Source: Novosphingobium profundi
GTDB lineage: Bacteria; Pseudomonadota; Alphaproteobacteria; Sphingomonadales; Sphingomonadaceae
Length of the DNA stretch: 64,000 nucleotides
Assembly: GCF_018491765.1 (NCBI RefSeq)
Contig: NZ_JABWCU010000005.1
Coordinates: 278,985 to 342,984, forward strand
Direction: 5' to 3'
The notes beneath the pieces were generated by a model. That model was not told the origin of the DNA and did no database searches. It saw only the letters and a program-made list of their open reading frames with translations. The position numbers and the translations under genes were made by a program. Positions 1 to 8,977 of this stretch are shown one piece after another; the stretch's first letter is position 1, and the number at the start of each line of letters is the position of its first letter.

Positions 1-364
1 GATCATGTGCATGGGCGTGGCGACCGCCAACTCGATCCTCGTCGTCAGCTTCGCGCGCGAAAAGCTCGCCGAGACCGGCGATGCCTTCCAGGCCGCGATG
101 GAGGCAGGCCTCGTGCGCTTCCGCCCGGTGCTGATGACCGCGCTTGCGATGATCATCGGCATGGCGCCGATGGCGCTGGGCCTGGGCGAGGGGGGCGAGC
201 AGAACGCCCCGCTCGGCCGCGCGGTCGTCGGCGGCCTGATCTGCGCCACCATTGCCACCCTCTTCTTCGTTCCCACCGTCTTCAGCTATGTTCACCGCCG
301 CCGCAGCGAAAGCCGCGACGCGTCCGACACCCGCTCCATGGAGCCGCAGCCCAGCCATGCATGA
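1..364 (+). CDS. RND efflux pump inner-membrane subunit, 3' end only
   Basis: This is the C-terminal ~120 residues of a proton-driven RND (AcrB/HAE-type) transporter; the gene begins before the window. The visible part holds the last transmembrane helices. It includes the family-typical run with N-S-I-L-V-V-S-F-A-R-E, then R-F-R-P-V-L-M-T-A-L-A, then G-E-G-G-E-Q-N-A-P-L-G-R-A-V-V-G-G, and ends in a basic, hydrophilic tail. The stop at 362-364 overlaps the next start (ATG 357) by 8 bases, so the two are translationally coupled. With the adaptor and outer-membrane channel genes that follow, it would form a tripartite drug or solvent exporter. Substrate cannot be told from this fragment. Confidence 0.93.
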   Translation, partial: IMCMGVATANSILVVSFAREKLAETGDAFQAAMEAGLVRFRPVLMTALAMIIGMAPMALGLGEGGEQNAPLGRAVVGGLICATIATLFFVPTVFSYVHRRRSESRDASDTRSMEPQPSHA

Positions 365-1553
365 CACTCAGCTTCCCGAAAACGCCGGCCCCGACAGCCG
401 GACCCTCAAGAAAGTGGGGATCGCCGCCGCGGTGCTGGCCATCGCCGTCGTGGCGACGGGCCTCGTCACCCGCTCGATGGCGACGCAGGAACTCGACGCC
501 GTGGCCAGTGCGGCGGCCCTTCCCAAGGTGAGCGTCGTGACACCTGCCCTTGCCACCGGTGGTGACGGGCTGGTTCTTCCCGGCACCGTGCAGGCCTACA
601 ACAGCGCCGCGATCTACGCGCGTACCAACGGCTACGTGCGCAGCTGGCAGGCCGATATCGGCGACCGCGTGGGCGCGGGCCAGACGCTGGCCACGCTCGA
701 CGCGCCCGATCTCGACCAGCAGCTCGCCCAGGCCAAGGCCGACTACCAGACCGCACTCGCCAACCAGAAGCTGGCGGTGAGCACCTCGAAGCGCTGGCAG
801 GACATGCTCGCCAAGGACGCGGTCTCGCAGCAGGAAGCCGACGAGAAGGCGGGCGACCTCGCCGCCAAGACCGCACTTGCCAACGCCGCGCTCGCCAACT
901 TGCGCCAGATCCAGGCGCAGCACGGCTTCACGCGCCTTTCCGCGCCCTTCGCGGGCATCGTCACCAGCCGTTCGGCGCAGATCGGCGCGCTCGTGGTTGC
1001 GGGCAACGCCGCCGCGCAGCCCTTGTTCACCGTCTCGGACGTCCACCGCATGCGCATCTACGTGCGGGTGCCGCAGGTCTATTCCTCGCAGATCCACCCC
1101 GGCCTCGCCGCGACGCTGACGCTGCCCGAATTCGCCGGACGCACGTTCCAGGCCGAAACCGTGCGCAGCGCCAACGCGGTCGACCCGCAGTCGGGCGCGG
1201 TGCTGGTCGAACTCCAGGCCGCCAATCCCGACGGCGCGCTCAAGGCCGGAGCCTATGCCCACGTCTCCTTCGCGGTGGCGGACGGCACCGGCAACGCGCT
1301 TCGCCTGCCGGGCAGCGCGATCCACTTCGGTTCCGAAGGTCCCACCGTGGCGGTCGTCGACACGGCTGGGCGCGTGACCATGAAGGGCGTCACGATCGCG
1401 CGCGACGAAGGCAAGACCGTGCTGGTTTCCTCGGGCGTGGGCAAGGCCGACCGGATCATCGATTCGCCGCCCGATTCGATCGCGACGGGCGACAAGGTCT
1501 CGGTCGTTCCCGCCAAGAAGCCGGCCGGGAAGGGTGCCAAGCCCGATGCCTGA
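357..1553 (+). CDS. RND efflux periplasmic adaptor (membrane fusion protein)
   Basis: A HlyD/AcrA-family periplasmic adaptor of 398 residues that bridges the RND pump and the outer-membrane channel. An N-terminal membrane anchor lies at about residues 20-40. It is followed by a split biotinyl-lipoyl-like domain (motif with G-D-R-V-G-A-G-Q-T-L-A-T-L-D), an alanine- and glutamine-rich coiled-coil hairpin at about 125-185, the return lipoyl half (L-S-A-P-F-A-G-I-V), and beta-barrel and membrane-proximal domains. The start at ATG 357 was chosen because it overlaps the upstream stop by 8 bases and sits just before the anchor. The same ATGCNTGA arrangement joins this gene to the next one. The longer open frame back to 252 lies inside the pump gene and is not credible. 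Confidence 0.93.
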   Translation: MHDTQLPENAGPDSRTLKKVGIAAAVLAIAVVATGLVTRSMATQELDAVASAAALPKVSVVTPALATGGDGLVLPGTVQAYNSAAIYARTNGYVRSWQADIGDRVGAGQTLATLDAPDLDQQLAQAKADYQTALANQKLAVSTSKRWQDMLAKDAVSQQEADEKAGDLAAKTALANAALANLRQIQAQHGFTRLSAPFAGIVTSRSAQIGALVVAGNAAAQPLFTVSDVHRMRIYVRVPQVYSSQIHPGLAATLTLPEFAGRTFQAETVRSANAVDPQSGAVLVELQAANPDGALKAGAYAHVSFAVADGTGNALRLPGSAIHFGSEGPTVAVVDTAGRVTMKGVTIARDEGKTVLVSSGVGKADRIIDSPPDSIATGDKVSVVPAKKPAGKGAKPDA

Positions 1554-2985
1554 GGCTCCGGTTCGAAGCTCGATGGCGCGCTGGCTGCTGGGTGCGGCCG
1601 GAGCCGGCCTGATGGTCGCCACCGGCGCCTGCTCGATGGCGCCTGACTACCACGCGCCCGAAACCGCCAGCGTGCCGGCCTTCAAGGAAGTCGCTGGCTG
1701 GAGCCCGGCGCACCCGGCCGATGCCGCCGCGCGCGGGCCCTGGTGGCAGAGCTATGGCGACCCCGTGCTCGACGATCTCGAGGCCAGGGCCGAGGCCGCG
1801 AGCCCCACGCTCGCCGCCGCGCTCGCGCGCTACGACAGCGCCCGCGCCGCCGCGCGCGAGGCCGGGGCGGACTTGCTGCCCACCGCGTCGGTGAACGGCT
1901 CGGCCGCGCGGGACCGGGTCTCGGCCGGGCGCCCGCTCTCGACCGGCCGGGCGGTGACCTATGACGACTATATCGTGGGCGGTTCGCTGTCGTACGAGGT
2001 CGACTTGTGGGGCCGGGTCCGCAACTCGGCGCGCGCCAGTGCGGCCGAGGCGGACGCGAGCAAGGCCGATCTCGCCTCGGCGCGGCTGAGCCTCCAGGCC
2101 TCGGTTGCCGATGCCTATTTCCGCCTGCGCGGGCTCGACGCTGAGGCCCGGCTGCTGGCGCAGTCGGTGGATGCGTTCGCACGTGCCTACGAGCTGACGA
2201 AGACCCGCCACGAGGGTGGAATCGCTTCGGGGATCGACGTCAACCGGGCGCACACCGTGCTCGCCAACGCGCAGGCGCTGGTGGCCGAGAACGCCAACCA
2301 GCGCGCGGCGACCGAGCACGAGCTGGCCGCGCTGACCGGTGCCGTCGCTTCGCAGTTCACGCTCGCCTCGACCGCCGACACGGCGCTGCCGACGCCCTTC
2401 GTGGCGGCGGTGGGCACGCCGTCGACGCTGCTCGAGCGGCGTCCCGACGTGGCCGCGGCCGAGCGCCGGGTCTTTGCCGCCAACGCCGAGATCGGCGTCG
2501 CGCGCGCGGCCTTTTTCCCGTCGCTGACACTGGGCGCGAGCGGTGGCTGGCGTACCACGCACGGCGACATCTTCTCGGCGCCCAACACCTTCTGGGGGCT
2601 GGGTCCGCTGTCTTCGGTGCTCACGCTGTTCGACGGCGGGAAACGCAAGGCGCAAGTGCGCATGGCCCGCGCGGACTACGAGGCGATCGCGGCGAATTAC
2701 CGCCAGACCGTGCTCACCGCCTTCCGCGAGGTCGAGGACGCCATCGCCGCGCAGCGCCAACTCGCGGCGCAGGGGGCGGCCCAGAAGGAAGCGGCCGACG
2801 CGGCCGGCCGGACGAGCGAGATCGCCATGTCGCGCTACCGCGACGGGGCCTCGGACTACCTCGAGGTCGTCACCGCGCAGACCGACGCGCTTTCCGCCAA
2901 GCGGGCCTACATCCTGGTCGAGACCCAGCGCATGCAGGCCAGCGTCGCACTGGTGCGCGCGCTCGGCGGCACCGGTTCGGCCTGA
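1546..2985 (+). CDS. RND outer-membrane channel lipoprotein (NodT/OprM family)
   Basis: Outer-membrane factor of 479 residues, the exit duct of the tripartite pump. A lipoprotein signal ends in A-T-G-A-C at about residue 27, followed by P-D-Y-H-A-P, the usual mature start of NodT-type channels. Two OEP repeats rich in alanine follow; typical motifs are Y-E-V-D-L-W-G-R-V-R in the first and L-L-E-R-R-P-D-V-A-A-A-E-R-R in the second, then F-F-P-S-L-T-L-G-A-S-G-G. ATG 1546 overlaps the adaptor stop by 8 bases. A GTG at 1534 is possible but gives no better signal peptide. It is the last gene of the pump operon, ended by the hairpin at 2997-3022. Confidence 0.93.
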   Translation: MPEAPVRSSMARWLLGAAGAGLMVATGACSMAPDYHAPETASVPAFKEVAGWSPAHPADAAARGPWWQSYGDPVLDDLEARAEAASPTLAAALARYDSARAAAREAGADLLPTASVNGSAARDRVSAGRPLSTGRAVTYDDYIVGGSLSYEVDLWGRVRNSARASAAEADASKADLASARLSLQASVADAYFRLRGLDAEARLLAQSVDAFARAYELTKTRHEGGIASGIDVNRAHTVLANAQALVAENANQRAATEHELAALTGAVASQFTLASTADTALPTPFVAAVGTPSTLLERRPDVAAAERRVFAANAEIGVARAAFFPSLTLGASGGWRTTHGDIFSAPNTFWGLGPLSSVLTLFDGGKRKAQVRMARADYEAIAANYRQTVLTAFREVEDAIAAQRQLAAQGAAQKEAADAAGRTSEIAMSRYRDGASDYLEVVTAQTDALSAKRAYILVETQRMQASVALVRALGGTGSA

Positions 2986-2996
2986 ATCCGTTTAGC

Positions 2997-3022
2997 GCGA
3001 GGCGGACGGCGGTCCGCCTCGC
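2997..3022. terminator. Bidirectional hairpin terminator between convergent genes
   Basis: An 11-bp perfect inverted repeat (GCGAGGCGGAC / GTCCGCCTCGC) with a GGCG loop fills the 40-bp gap between the stops of the efflux channel gene (plus strand) and the DUF3131 gene (minus strand). No long T run follows on either side. It is a strong GC hairpin in a termination position rather than a textbook intrinsic terminator. Confidence 0.75.
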
Positions 3023-3025
3023 GGA

Positions 3026-5737
3026 CTACTGCTTGCGCACCAGTGGCCCGCCCACCTTGTAGGCCAGCGCCTCGAGGATGATGCCGTTGTTGTTGGCGCT
3101 GAGCGAGTTGATCCGCCCGCCGCCTTCGAGCACGCCCTCGTAGATTCCGCGCTCGGGATCGAATTCGCCCGCGACGGCATCGAACAGCTTGTCCGTATAG
3201 GGCGTGGGCCAGAGCACCCACATCCCGATCGCCGCCTTGAGCGCGACCGCACTCGCGCCGGTGATTGGCTGTCCGCGCGCGTCGATCGTCGCCCAGGGGG
3301 TGCCGTCGGCATAGACCGTGTCGTAGGCGAAGTAGGGCGAGGTGGCGAGCTGGTGTTCGGTACGCGCGGTCAGGATCCCGGTCTGCTGCGCGCGGCGTTC
3401 CTGCGCGAGGTAGATGTGCCAGGCCTGCGCGGCGCGCCAGCCATCGGTGAACTCGAAGGCGTTCGAGCGGTTGTCGTTGGCCGCGTCCCAGCCGAACTCG
3501 ATCCCGTCGAGCATGGCGCTTTCGGTGACGACGTGGTTGCTCGCCCCGTGGCTCTTCACCGTGCGCTGGTCATGCGCGATGGTGACGCCCTGCACTTGCG
3601 CCGTCGCGTAAGGCTCGGGCGCGGCGGCCTTCTTCGCCTCCTGCCCCCAGAGCGCGAAGCCCTTGGCCGAATATTCCTCGTAGCCCAGGCGCCCTTCCTG
3701 CAAGTAGACGACCTTGCCCTTGCTGAAGGCAGTGCCATAGAGTTCCCCGCCGCGCACCAGGCCGGCGATCTTCCAGTAGCGCACCAGGTCCTGCACCGCG
3801 GGCGCGAGCTCGGGGTAGCGCCCTTCGACGATTTTCATCCAGACCAGCGCGCGGCCCATGTCGAGTGCCGAGCAGCCGATCTCCTTGGGGCTGTTCGAAT
3901 AGTCGGTGCGCTGGAGCGTCGCGGTGTTGAAGGCCTTGTTCGGGCACAGGTTCTGGAACAGCGGGATCTTGCGCAGCGAGGCGAGGATGGCCGAAAGCCG
4001 GCCTTGCGCCTCGGCGTGTTCGGCAAGTCCGAGCTGGTCCGCCGCGACGATCCCGCCGATCACTGCGGCGGTGTCCCACAAGGTCGAGGAGGGATAGTTC
4101 TCGGCCGCGTTGACGAGGCCGGTCGCACCTTGCGTGTTGCGTTTGATGTAGGACCAGGCCGCGGCGGCCAGCGCCGTCTCGCGTTCGCTCAGCGGTCCGT
4201 TGCGCCCGGGATGACGCGCTGCCGCATCGCGCGGGGCGACCCAGCGCGCGCCCTCGACGATCGGGCTGTCCTCGGCGGGGGGCAGGGTGGGGCCTCCCGG
4301 CGTGGCCGCGAAGGGCACGGGCGGCGGCGTGGGGGCCGCGGCCGGTGCCGGTTGCGGCGCTGCGGACGCGGAAGCGGTCGCGCCGGTCCGGGGCGTGCCC
4401 AGCGCCTCGCCCTTCAGGATCGGCCCTTGCGCCTTGTAGAGCAGCGTCTCGAGGATGATGCCGTTGTTGTTGGCGGTGAAGGCGGGGATTCGCTCGCCAT
4501 TGCTCTCGAGCAGGCCCTCGTAGAAGCCCTTTTCGGGATCGAAGGCCGAGCGAACGTGGGCGAACAGGGCGTCGGTATAGGGGGTGTCCCAAAGCGCCCA
4601 GAGGCCAAGCGCGCCTTTCAGCGAGACCGAGGCGTACTGGGGATAGCTCTCACCGGTGTCGGTGATCGTGGCCCAGGGCACGCCGTCGCTGAACACGGTG
4701 TCGTAGACGAAGTAGGGCGCGCCCGCGAGCTGGTGCTCGGTGCGCGCGGTGAAGATGCCGGTGCGCGCGTAGCGCTCTTCCTGCGCCTGGTAGACGCGCT
4801 GGGCCGAGCGTGCGATCCAGCCGTTGGTGAAGGTGAAGGGGCCGCTGGTGGCGTCACCCGGAAGGTCCCAGCCCATCTCGATCCCGTCGAGCGCGTAGCT
4901 TTCGGTGACGACGTAGTTGTGCGCGCCGAACAGCTTGGGGTCGCGCGCATCGTAGGGCAGCTTGACGCCGTAGAGGGAGACGAGGCCGTAAGGCGCCGCC
5001 GCCGCCGCCTTGGCGGTGTCGTAGCCCCACAGGCGAAAGGCACTGGCGGCATACTCCTCGTAGCCCAGGCGCCCCTCCTGGAGGAACTGGATCTGCCCCT
5101 TGTCGTCGAGCGCGGTGCCGTAAAGCTCACCGGCGCGCACCAGGCTCGGCACGTTCCAGTGCGCGACGGCAGCCCCGACGGCGGGGGCAAGGTCGGGATA
5201 GCGCTGCTCGAGAATGCGCATCCACAGCAGCAGGCGCCCGACGTCGAGCGCCGAGCAGCCGATCTCGCCCGGCTCGTTGGTATAGGTCACGCGCTGCGCG
5301 GTCTGCGTGTTGTAGGCCTTGTTCGGGCAGGTCTGGCGGAACAGTTCGATGCGCGCGAGCGTGGCGAGGATCGCGGAGAGGCGGCCTTGGGCCTCGTCCG
5401 GTCCGATCACGCCGAGCTGGTTGGCCGAGACGATGGCGGCGATCGAGCTGCCGATGTCCCACAAGGTGGTGGAGGGGAAGGCGTCGACCGCATTGACGAG
5501 GCCGGTCGCGCCTTGCGTGTTGTTCTGGAAATAGCGCCAGGCGGTGCGCGCCATGGCCAGCTCGTCCTCGCTGAGCGGTCCGCTACGGCCCGGGTGGGCC
5601 TGTGCGGCGGACTTGGGGGTGAGCGAGAAGGTCCCGGCCACGACCGGATCGGAGGCGGTTTCCGCCTGCGCCGGGGCGATCGTGCCCAGCGTCAGGAAAA
5701 TGGCGAGGAGACGCAGCAGCACGCGAGAAGGGGACAT
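3026..5737 (-). CDS. Secreted protein with two tandem DUF3131 domains
   Basis: A 903-residue exported protein with a clear signal peptide (cleavage after A-P-A-Q-A, about residue 25) and two homologous ~390-residue halves of the DUF3131 family joined by a proline/alanine linker. Both halves carry matching blocks: N-T-Q-G-A-T-G-L-V-N-A, C-P-N-K-A-(Y/F)-N-T, E-I-G-C-S-A-L-D, G-R-L-G-Y-E-E-Y, T-G-I-(F/L)-T-A-R-T-E-H-Q-L, and N-N-N-G-I-I-L-E near the end. DUF3131 has no proven activity; its predicted helical-barrel look resembles glycan-active proteins, which is inference. The gene lies one base after the small membrane protein gene and in the same operon as the GT2 synthase, so a role in handling that polymer in the periplasm is likely. 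Start ATG 5737 places the signal peptide correctly; the longer frame upstream is a shadow of the neighbour. Confidence 0.88.
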   Translation of the reverse strand: MSPSRVLLRLLAIFLTLGTIAPAQAETASDPVVAGTFSLTPKSAAQAHPGRSGPLSEDELAMARTAWRYFQNNTQGATGLVNAVDAFPSTTLWDIGSSIAAIVSANQLGVIGPDEAQGRLSAILATLARIELFRQTCPNKAYNTQTAQRVTYTNEPGEIGCSALDVGRLLLWMRILEQRYPDLAPAVGAAVAHWNVPSLVRAGELYGTALDDKGQIQFLQEGRLGYEEYAASAFRLWGYDTAKAAAAAPYGLVSLYGVKLPYDARDPKLFGAHNYVVTESYALDGIEMGWDLPGDATSGPFTFTNGWIARSAQRVYQAQEERYARTGIFTARTEHQLAGAPYFVYDTVFSDGVPWATITDTGESYPQYASVSLKGALGLWALWDTPYTDALFAHVRSAFDPEKGFYEGLLESNGERIPAFTANNNGIILETLLYKAQGPILKGEALGTPRTGATASASAAPQPAPAAAPTPPPVPFAATPGGPTLPPAEDSPIVEGARWVAPRDAAARHPGRNGPLSERETALAAAAWSYIKRNTQGATGLVNAAENYPSSTLWDTAAVIGGIVAADQLGLAEHAEAQGRLSAILASLRKIPLFQNLCPNKAFNTATLQRTDYSNSPKEIGCSALDMGRALVWMKIVEGRYPELAPAVQDLVRYWKIAGLVRGGELYGTAFSKGKVVYLQEGRLGYEEYSAKGFALWGQEAKKAAAPEPYATAQVQGVTIAHDQRTVKSHGASNHVVTESAMLDGIEFGWDAANDNRSNAFEFTDGWRAAQAWHIYLAQERRAQQTGILTARTEHQLATSPYFAYDTVYADGTPWATIDARGQPITGASAVALKAAIGMWVLWPTPYTDKLFDAVAGEFDPERGIYEGVLEGGGRINSLSANNNGIILEALAYKVGGPLVRKQ

Positions 5738-5738
5738 C

Positions 5739-6107
5739 TCAGTGGGCCCCGACCTTCGCCTTGGCCCCGGCTTTCGCTTTGTCTTGCGCCTCGCGCACGG
5801 CGAGCGTGCGCAGCAGCGCCTCGGCTTCCTTTGGGCCGAGTGCCGGGGCGGGCGCGGTCTCGGCCCCGAGCCGCGCGGCGATCTGCTCGAGCTCGGGGGT
5901 GCGCTGTTCGGCCGGGATCTGCGCCCAGGCATAAGCGGCGGCCCGCTGCGTCGCAGGATCGAGCGCCGAATGCCCGAAGGTGCGCAGCGCCAGCGTGCCT
6001 GGCTCGTTCGCCTCGATCGAGGCGATCAGCGCGCTGGCGGTGATCAGTCCGGCGACGATGACGAGGTGGCTGCGGGCCTTCACGAGGTTGGCGGCAAAGG
6101 ACATCAT
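5739..6107 (-). CDS. Small membrane-anchored protein of the polysaccharide operon
   Basis: A 122-residue protein with one N-terminal transmembrane helix (about residues 15-35), a soluble middle, and a lysine/alanine-rich C-terminus. I do not recognise a named family. Its start (ATGATG, 6107-6102) overlaps the stop of the glycosyltransferase gene, and its stop is one base before the DUF3131 gene start, so it is co-translated with both. The context suggests an accessory subunit of the polymer synthase complex, perhaps periplasm-facing, as small partners often accompany BcsA-like synthases. That role is inference only. Confidence 0.75.
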   Translation of the reverse strand: MMSFAANLVKARSHLVIVAGLITASALIASIEANEPGTLALRTFGHSALDPATQRAAAYAWAQIPAEQRTPELEQIAARLGAETAPAPALGPKEAEALLRTLAVREAQDKAKAGAKAKVGAH

Positions 6108-7912
6108 TCGCTCTCCCAATCGGGCTTCCAGAACGCGGCGCGTACCATGATCGCCATCGCCGCGATATTGTTGAGACCCCAGAAGCCGTTCGCGATCAGG
6201 CCGCCGAGGCTGTAGGTGGGGTTGGCCAGGGCCACTTGCAGGCCCGCCCAGGCGAGCCCGGCCAAAGTGGCCAGCGCCAGCGCGAGCTGGGGCCAGACGA
6301 GGTGCACGAAATTGCCCGCCTGGCGCTCCTTGGGGGTGACCGGGAACTTGATCTGCTTGCCCCGCACCACCGCCCAGAGCGCGCGCAGGTTGAGCGGGAA
6401 CGAGGCCAGGTAGGTGACTTTGCCCTTGTAGCCCGAGACGCCCCAGGTGCCGACCATGAAGGCCAGCTCGTTGAACACCAGGAACGGCAACGCGTGCGCG
6501 AAGAAATCGCTGGTATAGGCGCTGACCGGTGCGACGCCGAAGAACAAATAGATGAGCGGCGCCACCAGGAACACCAGGTTCCACACCGCGCCAAGGTACG
6601 ACCAGAAAGTGGTCAGGTACATCAGGCGCTGGGGCAGGGTGAGGCCGGGCTTGGTCACCGGGTTGTCGTTGAAGAAGATGTCGAGGCTGCCGCCGGCGTA
6701 CTTGAAGCGCTGGATCGTCCAGGTCAGCAAGTCCTGGGGCGAGAGCATCTTCGATTCCACCTCGGGGTGCAGCACCGACTTCCAGCGGCGTTCGGTGTCG
6801 CGATGGAGCACGATCGAGGTGTAGATGTCTTCCGAGACGTGGAACTTGTAGGGGGTCAGTTCCTCGGCCTGGGCGGCCTGCCAGCGCGCGAGTGCGAGCG
6901 CGGCCGGATCGGACTTGCGGCCCCGGATGCGGTCGAGCAGCGAACGCTTCTCCGCGCTCGCCCCGGCGATGCTCTGGGCATAGGCGCGAAGCGCCACGAA
7001 CATCACCGCCTCGCGCCGGTGGAGCGAGGCCGCGCCGCAGCAGAACGCCGCGTTGGCGCGGTTGCGACGGCGCTGGATGACGTCGTAGAACATCGCAGGG
7101 TCGTTGACGAAGGGGTCCTCGCCGACGCGGATCTCGCCGAAGATGCGCTCGATCCCGCGGGCGAGCAGGCGTCCGGGGGCTCCCGCCGCCGCGCCCCAGG
7201 TCTCGGTGAGGGTGCGTCCCTCGGGCAAGTCGTAAAACCACTGCGGGGTCTGCACGAAGGCGACGTCGGGATCGCGAAAGTAGCCCAGCGTGCGTTCGAG
7301 CAGGGTCGGGAAGGGGCGCGTGTCGGCGTCGCAGATGACGATGAAGTCGCCGCTCGTCTGCTCCATCGCGTTGCGCAAGTTGCCCGCCTTGAAGCCGACG
7401 TTGTTGGTGCGGCTGATGTAATTGACGCCTTCCTCGTCCGCGACCGCGCGCATCGTCGCGCGCCGTCCGTCGTCGAGGACGTGGACGGTGAGGGTCAGCG
7501 GATGGGGGTAGCGCATCGCCTTGGCGTCGCGAATCGAGAGCCGGACAAGCTCCTCGTCCTCGTTGTAGGTGGCAATGAAGATGTCCACGCTGAGCGGGCG
7601 GGTGTCCTCGGCGCTATCAGTACAGTCGCCGATCGTGGCTGGCGGCGGGCGCCTTTCGTAATCGTTTGTAGACCAGAGATTATATGTAAAAAGCACCAGG
7701 CCAACAAAGGCGAGGCTTTCGGCAAGTACTAGGGGTAGGGAAAACCACAGCGCATCATAATTGAGCGAGTGCATCCAGCGCCACCACAAGTACCAAATGC
7801 CTAAGATCAAATTTATCGTCGCCAAATACTGCCACGATACTTCATTGAATGCAGACTTGGGTAGCGGTTCGGGAGGGCGACGACCTTCGAACCGTTCAAA
7901 GTAAAATGTCAT
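6104..7912 (-). CDS. BcsA-like family 2 processive glycosyltransferase
   Basis: A 602-residue integral-membrane GT2 enzyme related to cellulose and curdlan-type synthases. Two N-terminal helices (about 28-48 and 57-78) precede the catalytic domain. The catalytic domain carries the substrate D at L-D-D-G (147-148), the D-A-D metal site (195-197), the catalytic base in S-E-D (360-362, usually TED), and an acceptor motif Q-R-F-K-Y (401-405) in place of the usual QxxRW. Several membrane helices follow. There is no C-terminal PilZ domain, so direct c-di-GMP control as in BcsA is not expected. It would polymerise a nucleotide sugar and export the chain. The unusual acceptor motif leaves the polymer open. 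The first ~230 bases are visibly more AT-rich than the rest. It heads an operon with the small membrane protein and the double DUF3131 protein. Confidence 0.9.
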   Translation of the reverse strand: MTFYFERFEGRRPPEPLPKSAFNEVSWQYLATINLILGIWYLWWRWMHSLNYDALWFSLPLVLAESLAFVGLVLFTYNLWSTNDYERRPPPATIGDCTDSAEDTRPLSVDIFIATYNEDEELVRLSIRDAKAMRYPHPLTLTVHVLDDGRRATMRAVADEEGVNYISRTNNVGFKAGNLRNAMEQTSGDFIVICDADTRPFPTLLERTLGYFRDPDVAFVQTPQWFYDLPEGRTLTETWGAAAGAPGRLLARGIERIFGEIRVGEDPFVNDPAMFYDVIQRRRNRANAAFCCGAASLHRREAVMFVALRAYAQSIAGASAEKRSLLDRIRGRKSDPAALALARWQAAQAEELTPYKFHVSEDIYTSIVLHRDTERRWKSVLHPEVESKMLSPQDLLTWTIQRFKYAGGSLDIFFNDNPVTKPGLTLPQRLMYLTTFWSYLGAVWNLVFLVAPLIYLFFGVAPVSAYTSDFFAHALPFLVFNELAFMVGTWGVSGYKGKVTYLASFPLNLRALWAVVRGKQIKFPVTPKERQAGNFVHLVWPQLALALATLAGLAWAGLQVALANPTYSLGGLIANGFWGLNNIAAMAIMVRAAFWKPDWESE

Positions 7913-7958
7913 TAACCCTACCTATGACATCTTGAGTGCGTCTAAACTGTGGAGACAC

Positions 7959-7975
7959 CTTGCGGGCGACGCAAG
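7959..7975. promoter_or_regulatory. Inverted repeat in the divergent synthase/porin promoter region
   Basis: CTTGCG-GGCGA-CGCAAG, a perfect 6-bp inverted repeat with a 5-bp spacer, lies in the 81-bp gap between the divergent GT2 and beta-barrel genes. It ends 18 bases before the beta-barrel start. It could be a regulator site or an RNA hairpin in the leader; the sequence alone does not decide. Confidence 0.35.
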
Positions 7976-7993
7976 ATTTAATAGGGTGGGAAG

Positions 7994-8977
7994 ATGATTA
8001 TTTACAGGGCCTTGAAGTGGCCCCTTGTGTCGGCTTGTGCGCTTGGCGTCGGGAGCATCGCTTCCGGCGGACCTCTGGCTGCGCAAGAGGCGTCCCCGCC
8101 CGTCGCGGCGCAGGACGGTGTCCTGGGAGGCGACGTCCAGGCCAGCGTGGAGGGCGATCCGGTGGTGCGCGGCGCCGAGAGTTCGTTCGCGTTTCCGCTC
8201 GACGACCTCTACGCGCGCAAGCACGACAGCGAGGCGCGCGAGATGCTCGACGGCCTAACCGTCACGCCCGGCTTCTACATGCCGTTCAGCTCGCGCTCGG
8301 TGGGGCAGGGCGCCAATGGCGTCGCCACCTCGACCAGCCCGGTCGCGCGGCTGGACCTGCGGTATCAGCCGGTCGGCTACTGGTTCGCCCAGATCGCGCT
8401 CAATCGCTATCTCGACAGCTCGCGACGGCAGGATTGGGACCCGGACTTCACCTATAGCTTCGGCTACGACGACTGGCACCCCTACACCTTCAGCCTGGTC
8501 TATTCGAACTACACCAACAACCGCTTCGATCCCGCGCCGGGCGAGCCGGTCACCCGGCTCGATTACGGGACGGTGGCCTTTGGCTACAAGGCCCCGCTGC
8601 CGCGTGCGCTGGCCGAGCCGCTGCTCCTCGACGACACGCTTTCGATCGACTGCCGGGCCAACCTCAACGTCACCCCGCGCTACGATCGCAACGACGGCGG
8701 GGTGGGGCACTGGAAGAACAATGTCTCGCTGGGCTGCCGCTATCCCTTTACCCGGCGGCTCTACATCGATTTCACCGCCTATGCCTGGGGTCACGGCCAG
8801 CAACCGTGGGATCCGGACTTCACTTATGGTTTCGGGCTTTTCGACTACCGCTCGAACCATGTATCCCTGCAATACGCCAACTATTCGGGCAATCGCTTCC
8901 CCTGGCGCACGGCGCGCGAGGGCACGGGGCGGTTCCGCAACGGCGGATTGCTGCTTTCCTGGAGCCACGCGTTTTGA
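7994..8977 (+). CDS. Outer-membrane beta-barrel protein linked to the polysaccharide locus
   Basis: A 327-residue exported protein with a signal peptide ending near A-A-Q-E (about residue 31), then alternating aromatic/polar beta strands and a terminal phenylalanine (S-W-S-H-A-F), the usual outer-membrane assembly signal. Two internal segments repeat: W-D-P-D-F-T-Y-S-F-G with Y-S-N-Y-T-N-N-R-F at about 149-183, and W-D-P-D-F-T-Y-G-F-G with Y-A-N-Y-S-G-N-R-F at about 275-309. This suggests a barrel built by duplication. I do not recognise a characterised family. It is divergent from the synthase and overlaps the next DUF3131 gene by four bases, so an export pore or surface component of the same polymer system is plausible but unproven. 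Confidence 0.78.
   Translation: MIIYRALKWPLVSACALGVGSIASGGPLAAQEASPPVAAQDGVLGGDVQASVEGDPVVRGAESSFAFPLDDLYARKHDSEAREMLDGLTVTPGFYMPFSSRSVGQGANGVATSTSPVARLDLRYQPVGYWFAQIALNRYLDSSRRQDWDPDFTYSFGYDDWHPYTFSLVYSNYTNNRFDPAPGEPVTRLDYGTVAFGYKAPLPRALAEPLLLDDTLSIDCRANLNVTPRYDRNDGGVGHWKNNVSLGCRYPFTRRLYIDFTAYAWGHGQQPWDPDFTYGFGLFDYRSNHVSLQYANYSGNRFPWRTAREGTGRFRNGGLLLSWSHAF

Noticed and set aside
3353..6043. Plus-strand open frame of 896 codons
   Set aside because: It is antisense to the DUF3131 gene, a by-product of high GC at third positions; composition is Arg/Gly/Asp-rich with no family signature.
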